DNA of 64,000 nucleotides from the NCBI GenBank assembly GCA_943736015.1, contig OX031065.1, positions 21,342,427 through 21,406,426 on the forward strand, written 5' to 3'. The notes below the pieces were generated by a model. It did no database searches, was not told the origin of the DNA, and saw only the letters and a list, made by a program, of their open reading frames with translations. A program made the translations under genes and the position numbers. Origin of the DNA: Tridacna crocea (lineage: Eukaryota; Mollusca; Bivalvia; Cardiida; Cardiidae). Positions 31,081 through 41,769 of the stretch are shown here, piece by piece (position 1 is the first letter of the stretch; each line of letters begins with the position of its first letter).

Positions 31081-31302
31081 TCCTTTACCTAATCAGGCAT
31101 TTCTAAGGGTATCTCGAATTGACCCTAAATAATAGCAAGGATGAAACCGTTTCTTATGTGTATATGACACCTTTTAATAGCATAGAAAACATTGTGACAA
31201 AAGGTGAAATTGCTCGTCACCAGCAATTTCACCTTTTGCCACAATGTTTTTAAATGGCTCCTACAAGCAATGCGTAGAAATGAGTATCAATGGAGTAAAG
31301 GC
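31081..31302 (-). mobile_element. Family B hairpin MITE, copy 3
   Basis: TTAA at 31077-31080 and 31303-31306. Core AAAAGGTGAAATTGCTCGTC, with GCAATGCGTAGAAATGAGTA at its right end matching the reversed copies at 1434 and 15682. Confidence 0.85.
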
Positions 31303-31605
31303 TTAAAGACCTATCCACTTTTTTCTTTTACAAAAACACTACAGCTAAAGGCAAATAAGTAAGCTATGTTCACAAAAATAATAATAAAACAATGTCTAAC
31401 TTATCAAAATAATTTAGCCATTGTAACCAGTTCATATTCAATAAACCTGACATATGTACAAAAGTCTTCAAAGAAAATAGAGGAAAATATTTCAAAGAGA
31501 TTGATAAATTGCTGTTTTCTGTTAAATGTGTCTGTGACTAATTTCAAGTACATTTATACTGAGATAGAAATTATGCTACGTTTTTACCTATCTTGCTTTG
31601 TGTAA

Positions 31606-31828
31606 CCTTTACCAAACCATTCCCAATTTTAATTACCTTGAGGGAAAAGGTCTATGGAAAAAAACATCATAAGAAAAGAGGAAAATGCTTGTAACCAGCA
31701 TTTCCTGTTTTTCCACGATGTTTTATACCGTCCCAAAGACAAAATTCAGTTTTTGAGTCACAATGAAACAGTCATTTTTAAATGCTTTCAATATGAAGTA
31801 GTCTGAAATTTTGTTGTCCAGTAAAGAA
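31606..31828 (+). mobile_element. Family A MITE
   Basis: GTAA before CCTTTACCAAACCATTCCC; ends CAGTAAAGAA before TTTA. Palindrome moderately decayed. A further old copy spans about 31855-32070. Confidence 0.7.
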
Positions 31829-32256
31829 TTTAGTCCATGGATATTGCTTATATCTCAACCAGATAATTCTAAATTTTAACGAGCTTCACGAAGACGGCTT
31901 CTGTAAACATGATGGGAAAAGGAGAATATGCTGGTATCCAGCATTTTCTCCTTTTCCCTCGAAGTCTTCTACCATACCAAATAACAATTCTTTCATTTGA
32001 GCCATATTTTATTTATCCTCTGCGAATTCTTGCCATTTGAGCCAATTTAAAATTTATCTGTATGGTAAAGAGGTTTACTTCATATAAGTGTACACAGAAC
32101 ATTAACATATGGCTATAACAAACTTCCATCTAAAATAATGTTATTTCGATAAAATGTAGCAAAATATATCAACATTATTGTGTAGCTGGATACACCATGA
32201 TTTCATTCTGGGAGGCAATGAATCTGTTTTATTCATGTAACAAGTAAACAAGTTAA

Positions 32257-32475
32257 CCCATTATCACACAATCCCTACTTTTGATGCCCCTAAGAAAGAA
32301 GCCTTTTGAAAACAGTGTGGGAAAAGGAGGCAATGTTGGTAACCAGCATTTTCTCCTTTTCTCAGTGTTTTCTACCCTTTCCAGAACAAATTTCAATTTT
32401 TCAGTAACCTTTGTTTCGTCGTCTGCAAATGCGTTCAATTTGGGCCAGTCTAAAATTTTCTCGTGTGGTTAAGAA
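32257..32475 (+). mobile_element. Family A MITE, 219 bp
   Basis: TTAA at 32253-32256 and 32476-32479. The left arm has GGAGGCAATGTTGG against CCAGCATTTTCTCC, and the outer right arm lacks CCCACA. Confidence 0.82.
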
Positions 32476-33036
32476 TTAATGTGAATGAAATTACTGTTTA
32501 GTATTATTGAATTCTATGGCAACTCTTCTGTCAATTACTGGTTACTTGTTTTTTTCTCTTTCCCAACAATGTATTCAAAAGCGGTAGATCTGCCTCTGGA
32601 TTTTTTGAACACTGGATTGTCAAAAAATGCCCTTGACAAAAAAAAAAAAATCAAACAAATACTTAAATGTACAGAAAATCAGATCAGAGATATAACAGTC
32701 AATTTGCAATGTATATACAAGGAGAAAACCGAATTATATGGCCAGTAGATTCTGCGCTGTAGAAAGCTGTTATCCAGAGATTGATCAAAATATTGATTCA
32801 TTTGTTAAACACACCTGCTCCTTACTCCATGTCATCGCTGAAAGAGAATAAAAACATTTCCAATAATAGTTATTTTCAATATATAAATCATACAAAACAA
32901 TTTTGCAACAACCTAAGCCTTTAGGTATTTTTTCATCACATGGCAACGACAGAAGAAGTTATAATGTATGTTTACTGAACAAGAGCATGTGTCAATTATG
33001 AATGAAAAAACATTTTGCTTCAGCAAGTGCAACTGA

Positions 33037-33428
33037 TTAACTCTTACAAAACATCAAAATTTCAGACTCTTCCAGATTGAAAGCATTTACAGACAACAAA
33101 ATAAATGAAACTTAATACTGACATTAGTTTCAAGCAGGGTAGAAAAATACTGACCCTTTACCAGACAATGAGGACTTTTAAAGACCCTGAGGAAAAAGCT
33201 TTTTTAAAACATTGTGTGAAAAGGAGAAAATACTGGTAACCAGCATTTTCTCCTTTTCCCACAATGTTTTATACCCCATCCAAGCAAAACTGCTCCATTT
33301 GAGCCACTTTGAAATTGTATTCTGCAAATGCCTCCAATTTGGATAGATCTAAAATTTTGCTGTGTGGAAAAGGGTTAAAGGGCTTCTGACTTAGGATCAT
33401 GAAAACCTGGGATTGTTTGAGAAAGGGT
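33037..33428 (-). mobile_element. Family A MITE with another family A MITE inside
   Basis: A reversed copy starts CTCTTACAAAACATCAAAAT and runs to GGGTAGAAAA. It is interrupted by a forward copy (33156-33375) and ends with AACCTGGGATTGTTTGAGAA about 50 bp beyond it. The inner copy ends GTGTGGAAAAGGG before TTAA. Confidence 0.65.
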
Positions 33429-33815
33429 AAAGTATGAAGCTGAACCAATTATGGTCTATAACTGGAATATATATCACATGACGAAATAAAAGCTTGACTG
33501 CTCGAGAGGGTAGAAAATGTGTAGAGATTGGTACTCTTTGGATCAAGCTATTCTCTGCTATATCTCTTTTTGTTAACATTGAGATGTGACAGACACTATT
33601 CTTTTGTTTGCAGAAAAATATATAGGTTATGAAGATAGTCGTTTATTTCTTTTTAAGATCAAAATTTTGAGATACAAAGTCATACATGTACATTATAATT
33701 TCACTATAAATTAATCAAGCATGAATTTGAAAGTGTTATTTTTTTCAAGTGACTATAAACAAGTGAAAATATGTTAAATTTTGAATGACCAGTAGTCCTT
33801 ATATATACTTGTTAA

Positions 33816-34036
33816 CCCATTACCACAGAATCCCTACTTTTGACAACCCTGAGAAGGAAGCCTTTTGAAAACATTGTAGGAAAAGGAGAAAATGCTGGTA
33901 ACCAGCATTTTCTCCTTTTCCTACAATGTTTTCTACCCTTCCCAAAACAAGTTTTATTTTTTGAGTCATATTTAATTTGTTGTCTGCAAATGCTTTCAGT
34001 TTGGACAAGCCTAAAATATTGTAGTTTGGTAATGAG
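33816..34036 (+). mobile_element. Family A MITE, 221 bp, perfect palindrome
   Basis: TTAA at 33812-33815 and 34037-34040. Both arms carry GTAGGAAAAGG/CCTTTTCCTAC where most copies have GTGGGAAAAGG, a matched change in the two arms. Confidence 0.9.
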
Positions 34037-34912
34037 TTAAAAATGGACCAAATTTAAAAATGTCTGAATTCTTTTCAATATATTTTTGTATCCATTCATG
34101 TTCATCATATCAATAAAAAGACTAAAAAGGTATTTCTATCCTAGCATCAGAACTGACAAAATATATAATTATACTGCAAAGAAATTTCTCATAAACTGAT
34201 TGGATAAAATGCTCCAAGCATATATATCATATACACTGGCAAAACCAATGTAAAAGCAGTTTTCCTTTTTAGGATCCCCGTATACATCACTACAACACAA
34301 CATCCAACATGGCAGCGTCAATCAAGATTAATATCAAGAATATGCACCAAGCTGCACTTTGTATTATATTACTAAGGTGACATCAGTTTCCAGTGATGTC
34401 AGTTTTCATTGAATTGGGGCACCCAGAAGGAAAATTCTACTTTGTCAGTACACTCAATTTTTTAAACCAAAAAATCAAGTAAAATTTGCAAAAGGCTGGA
34501 ATGGTAACATTTTGCAGAATGGTACCATTTTGCAGAACAATGAATTCTTTGGCTGTGGAGAATCATGTCACCCCAAGCCAAAGGGCTCGTGGCGACATGA
34601 TTCACCACAGCCATGAACAAGTTTCCATGTCCCCTGCCACCAGACCATACAACTAATACTGTGCATTGTATTACAAGTGGAGACAAAACCACATAAGCAG
34701 ATAAAAGTGAAATGATCAGATTATAACAAAACAACTTCTTTATAACATTGGATATACATACATGGAAATTTTGGGATATTCGGTCATGATACAGTAAGAT
34801 AGGAGTCTTACTTATTCAAAGACAATTTTTTTAATCTTGTTTACTTTGCACTCTGGATTACTGAAAAGAGACAACTCTATCAAGGTGTAAATGTTTTTAT
34901 CTAAATTTTTAC

Positions 34913-34991
34913 TTACTTGTCAAACAACATGTCTGAAGAGTTATCCATAGAGATGTCTGTTTCTATCCCTGAATCCCCATAATGGGTCAAG
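34913..34991 (-). CDS. MAF1: MAF1 exon 5 (terminal, 3' end uncertain)
   Basis: Acceptor CTTTTTAAAG. Encodes [20 protein letters not shown] and DMLFDK, then TAA (34915-34913). The final codons read GACAAGTAAGTA, which is also a good donor (CAA|GTAAGT), so the exon could instead splice onward to an unrecognised exon. Confidence 0.8.
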
Positions 34992-37900
34992 CTTTAAAAA
35001 GCAAAGGAAAAATGATTATTCTTTCCTTTGAACAAACTTATTTTGGCTTCACCATTTACCACATAGCAACATTTCAGACACATCAAAATATGACTCAGAA
35101 AATGAAATCTGTTTTTGGAAGGGCATAGAATATTACTGGAAAAGGAGGCAATGCTGATTATTAGAATTCTCTAGTTTCCTCCTTTTCCAAAAATGTTCTC
35201 AAAAGCCTTATATATCATGGTCCTTAAACAGTTGATTGTGTAGTTAAGTGTTAATTGAAATATAATGTAACTTGCTGCCATCTATGTGAATTCCACTTTT
35301 CGTAAAGGCCTTAGCCCTTTACCACTCAATGCCGACTTTTGAGGCTCCTGGAAGAGAAGCCTTCTAAAAAATTGTGAGAAAATGCTGGTAACCAATGTTT
35401 TCTACTCTATCAAAGAAAATTTGCACCATTTGAGCCACATTGAAAGTGTTGTCAGCAAATGCTTTCAATTTGGACAAGGCTAAAATTTTGTTGTCTGGTA
35501 AAAGGTTAAGTATATTGTTGAATTTGAATCTAAGATTAGAATTAGGTGTGGGTAAAGTGTAGATCTTATCAAGATTTATGCAATCCACAAAAGCTATCCA
35601 AGGCCACATTTGCAGTTAAAGAGTAACACATATCAGGGTTCGAAATAACATGTATTGTAATTAGTTGGAAAAAAAGAAAAATAGCTGCAAAAGAAACGAT
35701 GATCTGAAACTGCTCAATTACCACTGTACCCTACAACAGAATTTTAGGCTTGACTATACTGAAAGCATTTGTGGTTCAAAGGTTGAAATTTGTCTCTAAA
35801 CAGAAAGAAAACACTGCGGGAAATCTCAGCATTGTTATAACACAGGAATGTGTGGGAAAGGGTGAAACCTTTAGCAAATAATTCCATGTTTGAATGACTG
35901 ATAGACAAGGTTTAATCAGATACCTCAGCAAAAGGAGAACATTTCTATTTTTCAATGAATTTTTTTCTTTCCATTTAACCCATGACCACACAATCCCTAC
36001 TTTTGACGCCCCTGAGAAAGAAGCCCTTTGAAAACACTGTAGGAAAAGGAGAAAATGCTGGTAACCAGCATTTTCTCCTTTTCCCACAGTGTTTTCTAGC
36101 CTTCCCAGAACAAATTTCAATTTTTCAGTCATCTTTATTTTGTCGTCTGCAAATGCTTTCAATTTGAACTAGTCTAAAATTTTGTCATGTGGTAAAGAGT
36201 TAAATACATATCCCTCCACTTCAACCACATTTACCTTGTGTGCCAATGCTTTCAGAAAGATCAGTTCTACAATTTTATAGTCTGGCACAGAAACAGCTCA
36301 TACCTTGTAGCTCTGCAGTTGAAGAAGACAATTCTCTTTAGTTTCTTGTTATAGAAGAAGTAGTTGAAGGACCAGATACACCCATCTTCACCAAAGGGAT
36401 CTGATGCCAGATCTGGATTATAACTGAAGACATCACATTCCTTGAGTTGTATTTCATCATTAATAGCTGCCCATAAATGATCCTTGAGATTAAAGAAAGC
36501 ATCCTTTGCTGTTGTTTGTAGCTGAGAGTCAACAGTATTCAACACCCACTGGAAAAGAAAGCACACACATTTTTACCTGTCTGCATATATAAGCATGACA
36601 AGTAAATTTTTTTTATGAAATAATCATGTATGCGTGCATAAGTAAAGTAAGAATGTACTTACATGAAGAGTCTGTTAAGACAATTTAATGCCACCCTCCT
36701 CTTCAGAAGAAAAAGGTCACACACCTTTAATTTTTTGTGTCTACACAGTTCCTAAATACATGCGCTTTAAACACAGTGTGATTTATGAACTGTCCAATAA
36801 AATAAACACCAGTATGTCTGAAACTATGACAGATTGACATGTACCAACTACAAAATTTTTAGCATGGTCATCATTTTAACAATTTGATCCTCTTATTAAT
36901 AAGAAGCGTATAGTCAAAGAAAGACTGAGAGAGTGTAGTGCAAAAAACATTTTGCAGTCTTCAAATTTTCTCGCTCTATGGAAGGGAAAGTCTAAATCTT
37001 AAATTTTTCATCATCTTTCTTTATTGTGGCATGGATTAACAATTGTTACACATAGAACCTAACCCTACAATGTAAGTCTAGAGTCTTACTAGCTGATTTT
37101 TCATTTAAAGAATTATGTACATACTAAAAACAAAATAAATACCTGAAGGATAATAAAGAATGTTTTTAAATCAAGCTGTCTTAACTTATACATATTTGAA
37201 CAAGCCCCACCAAAGAAAGCTTATAATAGCTAGAGAGTGTGATTCAAGAAACATCCTGCAAAGATTCAATACATGTACATGTATATATTTCAGCAATAAA
37301 AAATGAACATTTGGAATGTGTGTAAAAAAAACTATATGAGAAAAGAAGATAATGACAGTAATCAATATTTTCCCTTTTGCTCACAGTTTTCAACTCTTTA
37401 TTAAACGATCGCTGGTTTTTACGACCCTGAAATAGAATCCTTATGAAAACATTGTGGGAAGAAGAGAAAATGCTGAATGCTGGTTACTAGCATTTTCTCC
37501 TATTTCCACCATGTTTTCTACTGTGCTGGAACACATTTCAATTTTTGAGTTACATTTATTTTGTCATCTGCAAGTGCTATCAATTTGGACCAGTTTTTTT
37601 TTGTCATTTGTAGTAAACAAAACTAAAGAGTTAAAGACAAATCCCACAATTAGAGCCATATTCATATTGTTTGCTCCATATGCTTACAATTTGAACAGGC
37701 CTAACACTTGATTGTCTTACACAGTTAACCCTTTCCCAAACAAGCCCTGGTTTTTATGTGTTTGCAGTTAAAGTCTTTTGGAAACACTGTGGGAAAAGGA
37801 GAAATTGCTCGTAACTAGCAATTTCTCCTTTTCCCACAGTGTTTTCTATCCTTTTTGAGATCTGTCTGTCATTTTCTCAAAATCTAAAATTGTCGTCTGC

Positions 37901-40784
37901 AAAATCTTTTGGTTTGGAAGAGTCCAATCTTTGTTGTTTGGGAAAAAGTTAATGATAAGTAAACTTATAACGAAATCCTTAGCCTAAGAAATACTGTTAT
38001 ACCTCTGCACTAGGCTCCTTACTGAACTCTTCACTCTTAGCATGACTGAAATCATAATCTGGATTGAAGGATGCATTGAGAGTGGATATCAAGTAAAACA
38101 GGGTTTTTCTTGTTATTGTATCACACAGGTACCCCTCTCCATCACTCAGGCTTCTACCATATCCCCTAAAAGAAAAAACAGAAAACTAGTTTAACTCTTT
38201 ACCACAAAAGAACATTTTAGACTGGTCCAAAATGAAAGCATTTGCTGTGATGAAATAAAGGTAACTAAAAAAAAATGAAATTTTGTTTGGGAAGGGTAGA
38301 AAACACTTTGGGAAGCGGGAAAAAATGCTGGTTACCAGCATTTTCTCTTTTTCCCATGGTGTTTTCAATATGAACAAGCCAAAAATCTTGTCATTTGGGA
38401 AAAGGTTAAAATGTTAGAAAAGGTTGGCAATGGATTAAAAATGTGTGATCTGACTGATCAGTACCTCTTACCTGGTACTCTTTTTACTATATTTAGAATT
38501 AAAATCCTATTCATGAATACTGGCAGATGAGTATCAGTCTTAACCCTTAAAGTGCTGATTTAAAACAAGAAATATTATTAACCCTTTACTAAACAACAAA
38601 ATTTTAGACTGGTAAAAATTGATAGCACCTGCAGACAGCAAATTAAATGTGTAACTCATAAATTGAAAATTGTTTCTAACAGGATAGAAAACATTTTGAG
38701 AAAATGTTTGTTACCACCATTTTCTCCTTTTCCCATAATGTTTTCAAAAGGCTTCTTTCTAAAGGTTGTTAAAAGTCGGGATAGTGTGGTTAAGAGTTAA
38801 ATAGGAAAAACATTTGAAATATTGCTGTACCAAGGGTTTTTTTTGGCCAGAATATGTAACAAAATAGTGGACAGTGTAGATCTAAGATCAAACTGAATGT
38901 TCTGTGCAGTCTGATCTTGATTTACACTGCCCACAAAAACAAGTTAAGTCGGTTCCAGTGCTTTAACCAATTACCACACAATCCCTACTTTTGACGCCCA
39001 TGAGAAAGAAGCCTAAAGAAAACACTGTGAGAAAAGGAGAAAATGATGGTAACCAGCATTTTCTCTTTTTCCCACACTGTTTTCTATCCTTCACAAAACA
39101 AATTTCAAATTTTCAGTCACTTTCATTTTGTCTGCAAATGCATTCAATTCGGACATACCGTAAATTTTGCCATTTGGTAATGAGTTAAGGGTTAATAATC
39201 TGCAAGGTTGGAATGCACCTGTACTTACTTGTTTGGACTAGCAGAGACAGTGCTCTGTGGTGGTGAGAGTACTTGAAGGTCCTCAGGATGGCAATCTCCT
39301 CCATCTTGCATCAGTGTCTTGAACAACCTTTTATCATTACCAGCCATCTTGCAGGAATAACTCTCAATCCTTGTAAATAAAAAGAAAGTAGAATCATAGC
39401 TTTTTCAGATAATCTTGTGTAATCTGAAGGGTGGACCAAGTTCCAACAACAGCAAATTCTCGTAGGCCAGAGTGGAATTTAGGCAGATCCGTAATCTGTC
39501 CAGGCAGATCTGGAATATGCCTAGACAAAATTAGATTTACAATTTTGACTAGATCAAAATGGACTGTTTTCAAACATCTTTTATTCATATTTATCCACAT
39601 ATGTATAAAAGTGAGAGGCATTTTTTATTAAAGCAATTTATTTACAATTGCTCAGTTTTCCACATTCTTTCTTTTTCGCTCAAGTGCAAAACATTCAAAA
39701 TTTATTCTTACTCTAACTTCTGATTAAAAAATCTTTCATTTTACAGTTTAAGTTAAATATAAGATGTTTCATAATGTAGTAGATGCACTAGATTAAACTA
39801 GAAAATACTCCAATTTGGTCTAGGCAGATGGTGGAACTGCCTAGCCAAAATGGAATCCTAATTTGGTCTAGACAGAATTCCAGTTTGGTAAAGGCAGATT
39901 CCTGATCTGCCTACATTCCAGGTTGGACTACGACATATTAAAAATATATGTGAGCAATACCCTACCATATTTGGTACTGCTTTCACAGACCTTCAGATAA
40001 GAGGAAATGATGGTATTCTAAACACATTATTTCTCTTTGAAACCCTATACTCACTGTGGCAGAGACACCCATATCTCTGACTGTGGTTAGTCATTACAAT
40101 ATCTCGATGAGACAATTCTTATAAGTACCAACAATGTAGTAAAGAATATGAGCCCTGTACCACACGATAATGTTCGACTGTTTAAAAAGCATTTGCAGAC
40201 GACAAAATAAAAGTGACTGAAAATTCAAAATTTGTTTTGTGAAGGGTAGAAAACATTGTGGGAAAAGGAGAAAATGCTGGTTACCAGCATTTTCTCCTTT
40301 TCCCACAATGTTTTCTAAAGACTTCTTTCTCAGGGGCGTCAAAAGTTGGGATTGTGTGGTAATGGGTTATCAACCCTAAATGAGAGGGCTTTTGAAAACA
40401 TTGTGAGAAAAGGAGAAAATGCTGGTTTAACAGCATTTTCTCCTTTAACCACGGTGTTTTCTACCTTATCAACATTTTCTCCTGTAACCGCAGTGTTTTC
40501 TTCCCTATCAAAGAGAAATACTTTCATATGAGCCACTTAGAAACTATCATCTGCAAATGCTTTCAGTTTGGACAGGTCTAAAACTTTGTCGCAAAGTAAA
40601 GAATTAATTATTTAGACTTTTAAAATCAGAATCACTCACTCTACTTGCAGCTCAGTTTTTAGACAAAGAATATTATGAACTCATACTGTATGATATATTA
40701 CCTTCCTTCTATTTTACTTGAATCTGCTTCAAACGATAATGCTGCATTTATTTGCTCAAATCTTGAGTTTTCCAGGAACTTCAT
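34913..40784 (-). CDS. MAF1: MAF1, repressor of RNA polymerase III (five exons, complete)
   Basis: MAF1 binds Pol III and blocks tRNA and 5S transcription under stress or TOR inhibition. Exons, in gene order: 40702-40784, 39229-39369, 38003-38165, 36304-36548 and 34913-34991. All introns are GT-AG and the phases join, giving 711 bases (236 aa plus stop; human MAF1 has 256). It starts [19 protein letters not shown], close to human MKLLENSSFEAINSQL. It contains [37 protein letters not shown] and [20 protein letters not shown], then [18 protein letters not shown], the conserved A and BC boxes. The acidic tail of vertebrate MAF1 is replaced by a short Ser/Asp-rich end. The introns are filled with MITEs. 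Confidence 0.95.
35045..35504. mobile_element. Two decayed family A MITEs in MAF1 intron 4
   Basis: A reversed copy (about 35045-35250) and a forward copy (35315-35504, ending GGTAAAAGG before TTAA). Both have lost much of the palindrome. A further relic is at about 35720-35860. Confidence 0.6.
35979..36199 (+). mobile_element. Family A MITE, 221 bp, in MAF1 intron 4
   Basis: TTAA at 35975-35978 and 36200-36203, about 100 bp from the exon 4 donor. The outer palindrome arms read CACTGTAGG and CCCACAGTG. Confidence 0.88.
36304..36548 (-). CDS. MAF1: MAF1 exon 4
   Basis: Acceptor CTTTTCCAG, donor CAAG|GTATGA. Encodes [20 protein letters not shown], then the strongly conserved [15 protein letters not shown] and [18 protein letters not shown]. 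Confidence 0.95.
37394..37630 (+). mobile_element. Family A MITE with duplicated centre
   Basis: The palindrome reads AATGCTGAATGCTGGTTACT, a small internal duplication of ATGCTG. It ends AAAGAG before TTAA (37631-37634). Confidence 0.7.
37729..37948 (+). mobile_element. Family A MITE with alternative perfect palindrome
   Basis: TTAA at 37725-37728 and 37949-37952. The core is GGAGAAATTGCTCGTAACTA and its complement, combining family A outer arms with the family B centre, and it still pairs. Confidence 0.85.
38003..38165 (-). CDS. MAF1: MAF1 exon 3
   Basis: Acceptor TTTTTCTTTTAG, donor GAG|GTATAA. Encodes [20 protein letters not shown] and [14 protein letters not shown], corresponding to human [20 protein letters not shown]. 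Confidence 0.94.
38195..38405. mobile_element. Family A MITE with two right arms
   Basis: TTAA at 38191-38194 and 38406-38409. The left end (TTTAGACTGGTCCAAAATGA) and the right end (AATATGAACAAGCCAAAAAT) are both versions of the usual right arm, so the whole element is a foldback. It lies 29 bp from MAF1 exon 3. Confidence 0.72.
38582..38796 (-). mobile_element. Family A MITE in MAF1 intron 2
   Basis: TTAA at 38578-38581 and 38797-38800. One palindrome arm is shortened (TTTTGAGAAAATGTTTG). Confidence 0.78.
38809..38945. repeat. Family C palindromic element, copy in MAF1 intron 2
   Basis: ACAGTGTAGATCTAAGATCA and its mirror TGATCTTGATTTACACTG enclose TGTTCTGTGCAG. The preceding block (GGAAAAACATTTGAAATATT) is repeated at about 23800-23900 beside a half copy of the palindrome. 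Confidence 0.7.
38967..39184 (+). mobile_element. Family A MITE next to MAF1 exon 2
   Basis: TTAA at 38963-38966 and 39185-39188, 218 bp, ending 44 bp from the exon 2 donor. Confidence 0.86.
39229..39369 (-). CDS. MAF1: MAF1 exon 2
   Basis: Acceptor TTTACAAG, donor CAA|GTAAGT. Encodes [20 protein letters not shown] and a variable linker ending [13 protein letters not shown]. Confidence 0.93.
39461..39932. repeat. Foldback element in MAF1 intron 1
   Basis: CGTAGGCCAGAGTGGAAT at the left is mirrored by ATTCCAGGTTGGACTACG at the right. Both arms (about 100 bp) repeat AGGCAGAT and GTCTAGAC motifs. The loop is about 270 bp with no coding signal. Confidence 0.65.
40153..40366 (-). mobile_element. 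Family A MITE in MAF1 intron 1
   Basis: Ends GTGTGGTAATGGG before TTAT (40367-40370). Palindrome perfect with the GGTTACC centre. Confidence 0.84.
40374..40603 (+). mobile_element. Family A MITE with tandemly repeated right palindrome arm
   Basis: TTAACAGC replaces the palindrome centre. The sequence AACATTTTCTCCTGTAACCG follows as a second right arm, so the outer hairpin can pair with either one. It ends AAAGTAAAGAA before TTAA. Confidence 0.7.
40702..40784 (-). CDS. MAF1: MAF1 exon 1 with start codon
   Basis: ATG at 40784-40782, 27 codons plus two bases, donor GAAG|GTAATA. The first residues MKFLENS match the invariant MAF1 N terminus, fixing the start. Confidence 0.94.
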
Positions 40785-41335
40785 GATGTATTTTTGTTTT
40801 GGTATTTGTTGATATATATGATGTTGTCTTTCTCCTTTATTATAGACTCTTGAGTGGTCAAAATAGATGCTTTCTCCTACCTCTTCCTCCTTTGTTCAAC
40901 AAATAGCTTTCAGGTTTCTACAAAAATTACTTTCCCCCTTTTCTGGCATAAAGAGAAGAATTTAAAAATGTCTCCTACTAAACGACGGAGAGTTTATTTT
41001 TCTTTTGCCAGAAAGTTTAACACAGGAAGAAAAAGCCGAGATTGTGTGAAAAATAACGTGGAAATCCAAACAGTCCATTGTGTGAATGTTGACACTGAAC
41101 GCCATTGAATCAGTTGTAAACAAACTGTCAAAATTGCTGAAGACTTCCCGACCGAAGAAAGTCGCAGTCAGTCGTAAAATATGGGTTCCTGAAAAAGCTG
41201 ATTTGAAGATCAATCTCCGTTGATGAGCTAGGTGAAGATACTGATACCGATTTCTTCCCGACTTAGAGCAAATTATTTCTGAGAAAAATTTGAATCAAAT
41301 TTCGTTTCACTGAAGATAAATAAACAACTTTGACC

Positions 41336-41468
41336 TTTCTTCCCAGAATGCAATATCCGCTCGGCTAACTCCGTATTTCCTCGGCAATATTCCGTATCAA
41401 CATTTCTTCCCAGAATGCAATATTCGCTCGGCTAACTCCGTATTTCCTCGGCAATATTCCGTATCACC
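41336..41468 (-). repeat. Tandem 67-bp repeat upstream of MAF1
   Basis: Two nearly identical units (41336-41402, 41403-41468), each containing CCCAGAATGCAATAT, CGCTCGGCTAACTCCG and CGGCAATATTCCGTATCA. They lie about 550 bp upstream of the MAF1 ATG, so they could be part of its promoter; this is inferred from position only. Confidence 0.75.
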
Positions 41469-41672
41469 ACTTTTTAAAATCAAAGTACTGATAGTACTGA
41501 AGGCCAGGAAATTGAGGATACAAAACAACACGAGAGGCAGACGGACAGGGATACAAGCGGATTCCACTAAGCCCCTGGAATTCTTGGTTTAAACAGGAAA
41601 TTTTGAACTGATACTAGAAAGCACCAGCCAGAAACTAATTAAGCCAGAGCTAGGCATGTGCTCACAGTTATG

Positions 41673-41760
41673 GGTAGACTGGTAACCTCCCCTGATACAC
41701 TACGTGTATAGGGACAGGTAGACTGGTTACCGCCCCTGATACACTACGTGTATAGGGACA
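41673..41760 (+). repeat. Tandem 44-bp repeat
   Basis: Two units of GGTAGACTGGTAACC... ending ACTACGTGTATAGGGACA, with a third start (GGTACAGG) at 41761. Confidence 0.8.
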
Positions 41761-41769
41761 GGTACAGGC

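Larger units (their letters stand above)
28640..34912. other. Intergenic stretch between repeats and MAF1
   Basis: Apart from the MITE copies listed separately, no host exon is recognised. The AT-rich parts 28640-29150, 29880-30270, 32490-33030 and 34050-34900 may include the MAF1 3' UTR (near its upper end), but no convincing polyadenylation signal was assigned. Confidence 0.4.

Noticed and set aside
35776..36162. 128-codon reading frame on the - strand
   Set aside because: It runs through a family A MITE ([18 protein letters not shown] recurs in many copies); it is a shadow of the palindrome.
40854..41108. Possible gene divergent from MAF1
   Set aside because: An 84-codon frame with no recognised motif and no splice or start support; probably MAF1 upstream sequence.
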